The translations under genes were made by a program, and so were the position numbers. This document shows positions 10,154 through 18,606 of a stretch of DNA of 64,000 nt, one piece after another. Under the pieces are notes generated by a model. The model was not told the DNA's origin and did not search any database. It saw nothing but the letters and a program-made list of their open reading frames with translations. Numbering within the stretch: position 1 is the first letter of the stretch; each line of letters opens with the position of its first letter. This DNA is from Bin5 sp965200615 (GTDB taxonomy: Bacteria > Chloroflexota > Anaerolineae > Caldilineales > Caldilineaceae): NCBI GenBank assembly GCA_965200615.1, contig OZ241377.1, positions 2,232,001-2,296,000 of the forward strand, given 5' to 3'.

Positions 10154-11332
10154 ATGACCAGCGCAGTTATCGTTTCCGCCGCTCGTACTGCTATTGGCAA
10201 GGCCCCACGCGGCACATTGCGCACGACCCGGCCTGAGGAAATGGCCGCCGCGGCCATTGGCGCCGTGTTGGAACGTGCGCCGGCGGTGGACGCCAAGGAG
10301 ATCGACGATGTAATCATGGGTTGCGCCATGCCTGAGGCCGAGCAGGGCATGAACGTGGGCCGCATCGCCAGCCTGCGCGCAGGCCTTCCGGTCGAAGTGC
10401 CTGCGCAGACCGTCAACCGCTTCTGCTCCAGCGGGCTGCAGACGATCGCTCTGGCCGCGCAGCAGATCATGAGCGGAATGGGCGAAGCAGTCATCGCCGG
10501 CGGCGTGGAGACGATGTCGCAGGTGCCGATGAGCAGCAACAAATTCATGGCTAATCCCACGCTGGCTAAAGAGCGTCCCGGCGTCTACATCGGCATGGGG
10601 CTGACCGCGGAGAACCTGGCGCGCCAGTACGAGGTGACGCGTGAGGAGCAGGATGCCTTCGCTCTGCGCAGCCACCAGCGAGCTACCGCGGCGCAGGACG
10701 CCGGCAAGTTCGACGAAGAGATCGTGCCGCTGGAGGTGGAGCTCACGCTGGGCGAGGGTAGCGGCGCACAGACTTACAGGACGACCTTCGACAAGGATGA
10801 GGGCATTCGCCGCGATTCTTCGGCCGAGGCGCTGGCCAAGCTGCGGCCGGTCTTTCACGCACAGGGGACCGTCACCGCTGGCAACAGCAGCCAGACCAGC
10901 GACGGCGCCGCGGCTGTCCTGGTGATGAGTGAGGAGAAAGCGCAGCAGTTAGGGCTTGAGCCGATGGCCCGTTTCCGCAGCTTCGCTGTCGGCGGTGTCG
11001 CGCCTGAGATCATGGGAATCGGCCCGGTGGCGGCTGCGCCCAAGGCGCTCAAGCTGGCCGGCGTCAGTCTTGACGAGATCGATCTGGTAGAGCTGAATGA
11101 GGCTTTCGCCGTCCAGGCCCTGGCCGTGATCCGCGAATTGGGGCTGGACGAGGAGAAGGTCAACGTCAACGGCGGCGCTATCGCGCTCGGCCACCCGCTG
11201 GGCTGCACCGGCGCCAAACTGACAGTGCAGATGCTGCACGAGTTGGCGCGGCAGGACAAGGAGCTTGGCTTGGTCACGATGTGCATTGGCGGCGGCATGG
11301 GCGCGGCCGGCGTTGTCGAGCGGCTTAATTGA
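10154..11332 (+). CDS. fadA: Acetyl-CoA C-acyltransferase (thiolase)
   Basis: A 392-residue thiolase that would cleave 3-ketoacyl-CoA with CoA to give acetyl-CoA. The active-site Cys lies in NRFCSSGLQTIALAAQQI, the His in ELNEAFAVQALAV, and the second Cys region in the C-terminal GHPLGCTGAK and MCIGGGMGAAGV motifs. All thiolase signatures are intact and the length is typical. AAAGGAG precedes the ATG. It is the second gene of the fadN-fadA module. The 64-bp gap to the restriction-modification gene downstream marks a switch from metabolism to defence. Confidence 0.94.
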   Translation: MTSAVIVSAARTAIGKAPRGTLRTTRPEEMAAAAIGAVLERAPAVDAKEIDDVIMGCAMPEAEQGMNVGRIASLRAGLPVEVPAQTVNRFCSSGLQTIALAAQQIMSGMGEAVIAGGVETMSQVPMSSNKFMANPTLAKERPGVYIGMGLTAENLARQYEVTREEQDAFALRSHQRATAAQDAGKFDEEIVPLEVELTLGEGSGAQTYRTTFDKDEGIRRDSSAEALAKLRPVFHAQGTVTAGNSSQTSDGAAAVLVMSEEKAQQLGLEPMARFRSFAVGGVAPEIMGIGPVAAAPKALKLAGVSLDEIDLVELNEAFAVQALAVIRELGLDEEKVNVNGGAIALGHPLGCTGAKLTVQMLHELARQDKELGLVTMCIGGGMGAAGVVERLN

Positions 11333-11396
11333 GTGGCCGGTGGAGTTGTAGGGTCCCTTATGCGTAACATAATCACATAAATCACAGTTCAGACAC

Positions 11397-14300
11397 ATGA
11401 ACCTCAAACCCACGCACAAGCCCGTCAGAGAATACTACGCCGCGCTCGACCGCTTCGACCGCCTGGGCGTCACCCATGAGACCGCGGTGCGCGCCGCCTT
11501 CCAGACCCTGCTCGAACAGTGCGCACGACAGTGCGCCTGGACCCTCCTGCCGGAGTACGCCATCAACCTGCGACGCGCCAGGCGCATCGTCATCGACGGC
11601 GCGCTGGTCGATGACTTCCAGCTCACCCACGGCTTCTGGGAGGCCAAGGACATCCACGACGACCTGCCAGCCGAGGCCGCCAGGAAGTTCGCAGCCGGCT
11701 ACCCGCGCGACAACATCCTCTTCCAGACGCCCCAGCGCGCCCTGCTCTGGCAGCACGGCCGCCTGGCGCTCGACGCCGACCTGACCGACCCGGCCCAACT
11801 GATCGACACGCTCCAGACCTTCTGCGCCTATCGTCCGCAGGAGTACGCGGCCTGGGAGGAGGCGGTCGCGCAGTTCAAAGACAGGGTGGCCGACATCGGC
11901 CAGGGTCTGGCCCGGCTGATCCAGCAGGCACGGCAGAGCAACCCCCGCTTCACCGCGGCCTTCGCCGAGTTTCTGGCCAAGTGCCGGCAGTCGATCAACC
12001 CCAATCTGGCCGAGGCCGCGGTCGAGGAGATGCTGATCCAGCACCTGCTGACCGAACGCCTCTTCCGCACCGTCTTCAACAATTCCGATTTCACGCGGCG
12101 CAACGTCATCGCCGCCGAGATCGAACGCGTCATCAACGCGCTCACTTCGCAGTCGTTCAGCCGTGAGAGCTTCCTCAGCAGCCTGGACCGTTTCTACGCC
12201 GCCATCGAGCGCACCGCGGAGACGATCAGCGACTTCTCGCGCAAGCAGCAGTTCCTCAACACCGTCTACGAGCAGTTCTTCCAGGGCTTTTCGGTCAAGG
12301 TGGCGGATACGCACGGGATTGTGTATACGCCGCAGCCGATCGTCGACTTCATGGTGAAGAGTGTGGCCGCGATCCTGGAGCGGGAGTTTGGCCGTTCGCT
12401 GGCGGACGAGGGCGTGCATATCATCGATCCGTTCGTGGGCACGGGCAACTTCATCGTGCGTCTCATGCGCGAGCTGCCGCGCACCGCGCTGGAGCGCAAG
12501 TACAAGTCCGAACTGCACTGCAACGAGGTGATGCTGCTGCCCTACTACATCGCCAGCATGAACATCGAGCACGAGTACTACGACGCCACCGGCCTCTACG
12601 CGCCGTTCGGGGGCATCTGCCTGGTCGACACCTTCGAGTTGGCTGAAGACCGCCAGCTGCCGCTCTTCGCGCCGGAGAACGCGCAGCGGGTGGAGAGCCA
12701 GAAGGAGACGCCCATGTTCGTGGTGATCGGCAACCCGCCCTACAACGTGGGGCAGGTCAACGAGAACGACAACAACAAGAACCGCAAGTATGAAACGATG
12801 GACAAACGCGTGCGCGAGACCTACGCGCGCGATTCCAAAGCGACCAACAGGAACGCGCTCTCAGATCCTTATGTCAAGGCGATCCGCTGGGCGGCGGACC
12901 GTATCGGCGAGGAGGGCGTGGTCGCCTTTGTGACCAACAATGGTTTCCTCGGCGGCGTGGCCTTTGATGGGATGCGAAAATGCCTTGCAGACGACTTCGA
13001 CGCGCTGTACATCCTCGACTTGGGGGGCAACGCGCGCAAGGGCTTGAAGGTCGCGGACGCCAATGTGTTCGGCATTCGGGTTGGCGTCAGCATTGGCCTG
13101 TTTGTGAAAAAAACCTGTGGAAATCCACAGGATGAAGCGCAAGACCAAGCCCGGCGATCCCGCATCTTTTACTATCGAACCGACGACCTGTGGAACAGGA
13201 AACGGAAATTCGACTTCCTGGATGAACGCCAACACGCGGGCAATGTAGAATGGCAAGAGATCACGCCGGACGAGCGTTTCACATGGCTGACAGAGGGCCT
13301 CCACGCTGAATTTGACACCTTTACGCCGCTGGGGACGAAAGAAGCGAAAGCGGCAAAAGGTAAGGCGGTGGATGTGATCTTTCACATTTTCAGTAACGGT
13401 GTCAAAACCAATCGCGATGCTTGGGCGTATAACTTCGACTACAACGCGCTGACTGCAAACATGGAGCGGATGATCGATACCTACAATGAACAGGCAAGTA
13501 AGTGGGAGCGGCGCAGGAATCCAGGGACAAATGTCGATGATTTTGTGATGTCTGATGATAGAAAAATTGGTTGGAGTGCAGGACTGAAGCAGAAGCTACG
13601 GAGCGGTGTAACCGCCGAATTTTCGCGGGAAAGGGTGAGGAACTCACTGTATCGACCCTTTGCGCAATCCAACCTCTATTTTGATCGCATGATGACGGAA
13701 AGGGCGTACCTCTTCCCCTCCATCTTCCCCACACCGGAGACCGAAACGGAAAATCGGGTGATATGGCTTAAGGTCGGTAGTGACTGGCCTATGTTTGCGT
13801 TGATGGCCAATGTTATTCTCGATCAACTCCCACAGGGTGGCTCCCAATGCTTCCCCTTCTACACCTACGACGAGGACGGCGGCAACCGCAGCGAGAACGT
13901 CACCGATTGGGCGCTGGCGGAGTTCCGCGCCCACTATGGAGACGACACCATCAGCAAGTGGGACATCTTCCACTACGTCTACGGCCTCCTGCACCATCCT
14001 GGCTACCGCGAACGCTACCAGGCCAACCTCAAGCGCGAGCTGCCGCGCATCCCCTTCGCTCCCGACTTCCGCGCCTTTGCCGCGGCCGGCGCCCGCCTGG
14101 CCCAGCTCCACATCCACTACGAAGAGCAGCCTGAATACCCCCTCGCGCTCGTCGAAACCCCCGGCCAGCCGCTCGACTGGCGCGTTGAAAAAATGCGCCT
14201 CTCCAAGGACAAAACCCAGCTCCGCTACAACGACTTCCTCACCCTCGACGGCATTCCCGGCGAAGCGTTCGATTACCGCCTGGGCAACCGCTCCGCCCTC

Positions 14301-14456
14301 GAATGGGTCATCGACCAGTACCGCGTCAAAACCGACAAACGCAGCGGCATCGTCAACGACCCCAACCGCGCCGACGATCCCCGGTACATCCTCCGCCTCA
14401 TCGGCCAGGTCATCACCGTCAGCCTCGAAACGGCAAAAGCAGTGGTCAGTGGTTAG
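11397..14456 (+). CDS. Single-chain restriction nuclease-DNA methyltransferase (type ISP/IIG-like)
   Basis: A 1019-residue protein. Residues 50-90 hold a PD-(D/E)xK-like nuclease core (D72/D73 in GALVDDF, then WEAKD with E82 and K84). A helical region follows (about 100-300), then an N6-adenine methyltransferase domain with motif I IIDPFVGTGNF (about 340-352) and motif IV GNPPYN (about 446). The C-terminal half has the NSLYRPF, LYFD and PSIFPT patterns seen in type ISP specificity domains. Known type ISP enzymes such as LlaGI are about 1500-1600 residues because a helicase lies between nuclease and methyltransferase; no Walker motif is visible here. It probably cuts unmodified foreign DNA. 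A solitary methyltransferase is the alternative if the N-terminal nuclease is inactive. It stands alone, convergent with the next gene. Confidence 0.82.
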   Translation: MNLKPTHKPVREYYAALDRFDRLGVTHETAVRAAFQTLLEQCARQCAWTLLPEYAINLRRARRIVIDGALVDDFQLTHGFWEAKDIHDDLPAEAARKFAAGYPRDNILFQTPQRALLWQHGRLALDADLTDPAQLIDTLQTFCAYRPQEYAAWEEAVAQFKDRVADIGQGLARLIQQARQSNPRFTAAFAEFLAKCRQSINPNLAEAAVEEMLIQHLLTERLFRTVFNNSDFTRRNVIAAEIERVINALTSQSFSRESFLSSLDRFYAAIERTAETISDFSRKQQFLNTVYEQFFQGFSVKVADTHGIVYTPQPIVDFMVKSVAAILEREFGRSLADEGVHIIDPFVGTGNFIVRLMRELPRTALERKYKSELHCNEVMLLPYYIASMNIEHEYYDATGLYAPFGGICLVDTFELAEDRQLPLFAPENAQRVESQKETPMFVVIGNPPYNVGQVNENDNNKNRKYETMDKRVRETYARDSKATNRNALSDPYVKAIRWAADRIGEEGVVAFVTNNGFLGGVAFDGMRKCLADDFDALYILDLGGNARKGLKVADANVFGIRVGVSIGLFVKKTCGNPQDEAQDQARRSRIFYYRTDDLWNRKRKFDFLDERQHAGNVEWQEITPDERFTWLTEGLHAEFDTFTPLGTKEAKAAKGKAVDVIFHIFSNGVKTNRDAWAYNFDYNALTANMERMIDTYNEQASKWERRRNPGTNVDDFVMSDDRKIGWSAGLKQKLRSGVTAEFSRERVRNSLYRPFAQSNLYFDRMMTERAYLFPSIFPTPETETENRVIWLKVGSDWPMFALMANVILDQLPQGGSQCFPFYTYDEDGGNRSENVTDWALAEFRAHYGDDTISKWDIFHYVYGLLHHPGYRERYQANLKRELPRIPFAPDFRAFAAAGARLAQLHIHYEEQPEYPLALVETPGQPLDWRVEKMRLSKDKTQLRYNDFLTLDGIPGEAFDYRLGNRSALEWVIDQYRVKTDKRSGIVNDPNRADDPRYILRLIGQVITVSLETAKAVVSG

Positions 14457-14481
14457 TGGCGAAGTATCACCGCCCACTGTT

Positions 14482-15588
14482 TTATGTCCAATCTCTCGAG
14501 TTGGGCACTTCCAGCCATTCGCCGCTTTGGCGGATCGATTCCTGGCTGACCAGCCCCGGCAGGGTCATGTCCATCGCCGCGTGAATGTCGATTGGCGGCG
14601 GCTTGCGGCCCTGCACCGCGTCCACGAAATCCATCACCTCGAAGTAGTCGCCTCCGCCGTGGCCGGCGCGCACCGCTTCTTCCGGCGGGTCGCGCCAGAT
14701 CGCCGGCATGTACTCGGCTTCGAACGTCTCCAGCGGAACCCAGACATCGGGGTCGTCGCAGAAATCTTCCAGCCAGATCCAGTCGCCCTCGCCCGGGCGG
14801 CGTCTGCTTTCGTAGGCGCCTTTCGTGCCCTGCAGCGTGTAGTTGGTCATCGCGTGGGGGCGCTTGGAGAGCATATCTATGCGTACCCGCATCAGTTTTT
14901 CGCTGGCGGTTTTGCATAGAAGCAGTACCGTGTCCTCCATTGCGTGTTCGGGGTCGGTCCAGATGCCGGTACCGATGCAGCTGATGCGTTCGGGCCTCTC
15001 CTTGATCCACATGAGGCAGGGGCCCAGGCTGTGGGTGGGGTAGGTGCAGCCGTTGACGCCAACCTGCCAGTAGTAGCGCCAGGTCGGGCTGCCGTCCGGC
15101 ATGTGGTGGAGAACGGAGAGCTCGTGCAGGTATTCGCCCTCGGCATAGTAGGTCTCGCCGAAGAGGCCGGCCTCGACAAGCGCCTGCACCAGCACATTGG
15201 GCTTCATGTACATGTAGTTCTCGGCCATCATGTAGATAGCATTGCTGCGGTTGCAGGCGTCAACCAGCCAGCGGCATTCGTCCACTGACACGGCGGCTGT
15301 CACTTCGCTGAGGACATGGATGCCCCGTTGCAGCGCAGCGATTGCCTGCGGCGCGTGGTACTGCATGGGTGACGACACGACCACCGCGTCCGGCCGCGCC
15401 TCGTCCAGCATCGTTTCGAAGGCGCTGTAGAGTTGGGTAACGCCGGTGGCCTCTCCCGACGCTTCCAGGGTCGGCGCGTAGGGGTCGCAAAGAGCAACGA
15501 TCTCAGTTTCCGGGTGAGTCTGGAATGCTTTGAAGAATGAACCTGCGCGGCGCGCCCCTGAGAAGGCGACCTTGATCTCATTTGCCAT
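14482..15588 (-). CDS. Gfo/Idh/MocA oxidoreductase with altered EKP motif
   Basis: A 368-residue Gfo/Idh/MocA-family protein. It has an N-terminal Rossmann start (IKVAFSGARRAGSFFKAF) and the strand VALCDPY. Where the family normally has EKP, with a Lys that takes part in catalysis, this protein reads HVLSEVTAAVS (E95, V96, T97). The C-terminal domain is well preserved (GEYLHELSVLHHMPDGSP, YPTHSLGPCLMWI). The ATG at 15588 is preferred to a GTG at 15597 because AGGTGAG lies just before it. It is the last gene of the minus-strand run of dioxygenase, oxidoreductase and esterase genes. Family membership is sure; NAD(P)-dependent dehydrogenase activity is uncertain. Confidence 0.85.
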   Translation of the reverse strand: MANEIKVAFSGARRAGSFFKAFQTHPETEIVALCDPYAPTLEASGEATGVTQLYSAFETMLDEARPDAVVVSSPMQYHAPQAIAALQRGIHVLSEVTAAVSVDECRWLVDACNRSNAIYMMAENYMYMKPNVLVQALVEAGLFGETYYAEGEYLHELSVLHHMPDGSPTWRYYWQVGVNGCTYPTHSLGPCLMWIKERPERISCIGTGIWTDPEHAMEDTVLLLCKTASEKLMRVRIDMLSKRPHAMTNYTLQGTKGAYESRRRPGEGDWIWLEDFCDDPDVWVPLETFEAEYMPAIWRDPPEEAVRAGHGGGDYFEVMDFVDAVQGRKPPPIDIHAAMDMTLPGLVSQESIRQSGEWLEVPNSRDWT

Positions 15589-15666
15589 TGCTCTCACCTG
15601 GGGCCTTTTGTGTGAAGGAGTTGCTTGCTTCCCTGGCTTCTCTTGAATCTCTTTTTCGTGGCGGAA

Positions 15667-16701
15667 CTACAGGAAGGTTCCGAAGAACTCTGCCGTTCCC
15701 TCGACGCCGCCCCAACCGTGCCCGCTGGGGTGGACGAGCTTCCACAGGCGATCGGCTGCGCCGGCGGCTTCATAGATGCGTTTCACACCCTCGTAACCTT
15801 TGAGCATGTCGTGAATGAAGAAGCAGTCGTCGTACATGCCCATGTCGAGCATAAGGGGGCGGGGGGCGATCAGGCCGGCGATGTCGTCGGTGTCGAACCA
15901 GGCGTGGATGCCGGGTACGATTTGCGATCCGCAGAAGTTGACGCGTTCGAACGCAAACCCTTTCCACGGGTTGACGTAGCCCATGATGTCGGCGGCGGCG
16001 ATGCGCGGCTCTGCGGCGGCGGCGAATGTGGTCATGGTGCCGCCTTGGGAAAGGCCCATCATGCCGATGCGCTTGGGATCGACCTCAGGGCGGGTCTCCA
16101 GGTAGTCGATACAGCACTTCATGTCCCAGATGTTGAGGGTCAAAGGCCAGCGGTCGAGCATCGTCCCGCGAATGTAGTTGACGTTGCACGGATCGCGGCC
16201 GGGGAACGGGTTGCGGCCGTCGCGGCGTTCGCCGAAGCCGCGCAGGTCGGGTGAAATCGTCAAATAGCCGGCCTTTGCCATCTGAAAGCCGTAGTCGTAG
16301 TTGTGCAACTCGATGTTGGCGCTCATTTCGTCGCTGGAGCGGATCCCGGCCACCGGATCTTTGCCGAAGGGCCCGTGTCCGTGCGAGCAGAGGATGGCGG
16401 CGTTTGTGCCGTCGGCGGCCATCGTCTTGGGGCGCAGCACCTGGCAGGGCACGCTCATGAACGGTTCGGAGTTGAAGACGACCCGCTCGCGGATCAGTCC
16501 TTCGTCCTCGACGCTGCTCTCGACTTCGGCCTCCAACGGGACCGGGTCGGGGAAACTGCCCAGAAGCTCCATATACTTGGCGTGCGCGGCCTGACGCCAG
16601 TTCTCCCAGTCCTTCGTCTGGCCGTCAAAGTGCAACTTCGGTGTGAAGTTTTCTACCTGATCTTCCCAGTATGCCTGCATTGAGAAGTTGCGTCTGGCCA
16701 T
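15667..16701 (-). CDS. Alpha/beta hydrolase, acetyl-esterase/dienelactone-hydrolase-like
   Basis: A 344-residue alpha/beta hydrolase without a signal peptide, so probably cytosolic. The nucleophile elbow is GLSQGG. Oxyanion and early motifs are CSHGHGPFG and SPDLRGFGERRDGR. The acid is likely in the DMGMYDD segment, and the catalytic His in KLVHPSGHGWGG near the C-terminus. Relatives remove acyl groups from sugars or cleave ester bonds in small molecules. The open frame extends upstream to 16866, but the ATG at 16701 is chosen because AAGGAGAG precedes it and because the extension would run into the neighbouring gene. Its position between two oxidoreductase/dioxygenase genes suggests deacylation of an imported substrate. 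Confidence 0.8.
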   Translation of the reverse strand: MARRNFSMQAYWEDQVENFTPKLHFDGQTKDWENWRQAAHAKYMELLGSFPDPVPLEAEVESSVEDEGLIRERVVFNSEPFMSVPCQVLRPKTMAADGTNAAILCSHGHGPFGKDPVAGIRSSDEMSANIELHNYDYGFQMAKAGYLTISPDLRGFGERRDGRNPFPGRDPCNVNYIRGTMLDRWPLTLNIWDMKCCIDYLETRPEVDPKRIGMMGLSQGGTMTTFAAAAEPRIAAADIMGYVNPWKGFAFERVNFCGSQIVPGIHAWFDTDDIAGLIAPRPLMLDMGMYDDCFFIHDMLKGYEGVKRIYEAAGAADRLWKLVHPSGHGWGGVEGTAEFFGTFL

Positions 16702-16747
16702 CGTTCTCTCCTTGCACGCCGGTTTGGACGCGCTTTCTCTCCTGACA

Positions 16748-17530
16748 TTATAGCATGGGAAATTGGCCGGAATAGCCCGAATTTGCGCCGAGAATGCCTC
16801 GAAGCTCGTCGTCGCGCACGGTTTTGAGGACGTAATCGGGGACTTCGGTGCCGGGCCAGTTGACAAACCAGTTGGGCGTGAAACCGTAGAACATGGTATA
16901 GCGCACGTTTTCGCTCAGGATCGGCACGCCGGCGTGGAGGAGGGTTTCGGTGAAGTGGAGGATGCTGCCGGCTGAGGCCGTGGCCTCGACGACGGTGCAC
17001 TTGTCTTTCAGGGTCTCGTAGGTCCCTTCGAGTCTGTGCGAGCCGTCGAGGATCATGGTTCCGCCGTCGCCGGGCGCGACGTCGGTCAGGTAGGTGATGT
17101 TGTTGAGGAAGACGCAGTTGATCAGGTCCGGGTCGGTGTCGTGAGGGAAGGTGCCCCACTTGGGGCGCAGGCCGCGGTGCCAGCCCATCTTATCGGGATC
17201 GCGCAGGGGGTCGTGCTGAGTGCTGCGATCGGGGTGGGGGCGTTTGATCATGGCGTGGCAGGTCTCGTACTTGATCTCGGCGCCCATGAGCTGGCGATTG
17301 GCCTCGAGCACCTGGGGGATCATGAGCCACTCGCGGAAGATCGGGTCGCCGTTGACCATGCAGTCGATGTGGAGGATTTCGTCGTCGTCTTCATGGGCGA
17401 GTGGGCGTACATAGTGGGACTGCCGTTCGAGCGCGGCCTTGTAGGCTTCGATCTGTTCGGGGCTGAGTACGTTTTCCTCCAGGACCCAGCCATGTTCGGC
17501 GAAGTGGCGCAACTGATCGTGGGATAACAT
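16748..17530 (-). CDS. PhyH-family Fe(II)/2-oxoglutarate enzyme with HxG metal site
   Basis: A 260-residue phytanoyl-CoA dioxygenase (PhyH) fold protein with the usual N-terminus (DQLRHFAEHGWVLEENVLSPEQI). The metal-site motif, normally HxD, reads W-H118-R-G120, so the Asp ligand is replaced by Gly. The distal His is probably H199 (LLHAG) and the 2-oxoglutarate-binding Arg R210 (SENVRYTMF). Loss of the carboxylate in HxG/A is the hallmark of iron/2-oxoglutarate halogenases such as SyrB2 and WelO5, where halide fills the vacant site. It also occurs in uncharacterised or inactive PhyH proteins. The paralogous gene at 18607-19425 keeps HxD. It lies 24 bp downstream of a Gfo gene and 46 bp upstream of the esterase. 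The fold is sure, the reaction is not. Confidence 0.82.
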   Translation of the reverse strand: MLSHDQLRHFAEHGWVLEENVLSPEQIEAYKAALERQSHYVRPLAHEDDDEILHIDCMVNGDPIFREWLMIPQVLEANRQLMGAEIKYETCHAMIKRPHPDRSTQHDPLRDPDKMGWHRGLRPKWGTFPHDTDPDLINCVFLNNITYLTDVAPGDGGTMILDGSHRLEGTYETLKDKCTVVEATASAGSILHFTETLLHAGVPILSENVRYTMFYGFTPNWFVNWPGTEVPDYVLKTVRDDELRGILGANSGYSGQFPML

Positions 17531-17554
17531 TGTCTTCCTCTCCCGCTGCTCTTC

Positions 17555-18586
17555 TCAGAACCAGTGCGGCGACTGCGGCTTTTTTGTGCGGATCGACTCG
17601 ATCGCGGCCGCGCAGACGGACACGATATTCGCGCCCCAGCTGGCCGGGATCGGATTGCTGATCTTGCCGTCGAGGAGATCCAGGTAGTCGATCACCGAGC
17701 GGCCCCAGCCGTGACCTCCGACTATTTCGTCGGCAGATGCCTCTTCGATGTCGGCCGGATCGTGGTCGCGGCGGTAATGTTTGCCCTTCCACAGCGTGCC
17801 TTCGGTCCCGTAGACGGCGAGGAAGCCGCCGCCCATGCCTTCGCCCATACCGTGACCGGAGCAGCCGCTGGTGACGTAGACCTTGCCGGCGGCGCCGTTC
17901 TCGAACTGGAGGATGACGATGTAGCAGTCGTCGTCGGGGAACATGGGGGCGCTCAGCTTGTTGCTGTAGGCGTAGACCTCGGCTACGGGGGAATCGACGG
18001 ACCAGAGGATGAGGTCGAGCGGGTGGCAGCCTCCGCCCAGCAGGATGTTCTGCGGGTTACGCTTGTCGATACGCCAGGGCGTGTGATGCGCGCCTTCGGG
18101 GGCGTAGTGGCTCCACATGTCGTGGATGTAGTCGCCCTGGACGAAGAAGACGTCGCCGACTTCGCCCTTCTTGGCCATCATCGCCATCTCGTGCCAGGGG
18201 TGCATGTAGCGCATCGTCTGGTCGGTCATGACGTGGGCGCCGCTCTGCCTTTCAGCGTCGAGGATGCGCTGGCAGTCTTCCACCGTGGTTGCCAGCGGCT
18301 TTTCGACGAGGGCGTGGCAGCCCTGTTCCAGCGCCATGACGGTCTGGTCGGCGTGCAGGTGGTCGGGGCCGGCTACGACGACGACGTCGGGCTGCGTCTC
18401 GCGCAGGAGCTGGGCGTAGTCGTCGCCGATGGCGGCTTGCGGGTAGAGGTCTTTCATTCTGTCGAGCATGTGCTGCTGGGGATCGACGACGCCGGCGATT
18501 TCGCCGCGTCCGTCTGTCGCGGCCACCTGCGCTACACTTCGTCCTGCGCTGCCGCCGCCGCTGATGAGAAACCGATACTTGCTCAT
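17555..18586 (-). CDS. Gfo/Idh/MocA oxidoreductase
   Basis: A 343-residue NAD(P)-dependent sugar or cyclitol oxidoreductase. The Rossmann motif is FLISGGGSAGRSV, followed by VVVVAGPDHLHADQT and the canonical catalytic VEKPLATT. The C-terminal domain has the expected GGCHPLDLILW motif with the conserved His and Asp. By eye it is a close paralogue of the protein at 29355-30374: both share DGRGEI, the AGPDHLHA run, MTDQTMRYM/MTDQTMRYV and NPQNILLGGG. It sits 20 bp below one PhyH gene and 24 bp above the other, pointing to one transcript. Substrate is unknown. Confidence 0.87.
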   Translation of the reverse strand: MSKYRFLISGGGSAGRSVAQVAATDGRGEIAGVVDPQQHMLDRMKDLYPQAAIGDDYAQLLRETQPDVVVVAGPDHLHADQTVMALEQGCHALVEKPLATTVEDCQRILDAERQSGAHVMTDQTMRYMHPWHEMAMMAKKGEVGDVFFVQGDYIHDMWSHYAPEGAHHTPWRIDKRNPQNILLGGGCHPLDLILWSVDSPVAEVYAYSNKLSAPMFPDDDCYIVILQFENGAAGKVYVTSGCSGHGMGEGMGGGFLAVYGTEGTLWKGKHYRRDHDPADIEEASADEIVGGHGWGRSVIDYLDLLDGKISNPIPASWGANIVSVCAAAIESIRTKKPQSPHWF

Positions 18587-18606
18587 ATTGCAGCTGTCCT
18601 TTGCGT

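Noticed and set aside
9070..10560. A 496-codon antisense frame over the fadN-fadA genes
   Set aside because: It is a high-GC shadow: the sense frames carry complete enzyme motifs, while the antisense protein shows none.
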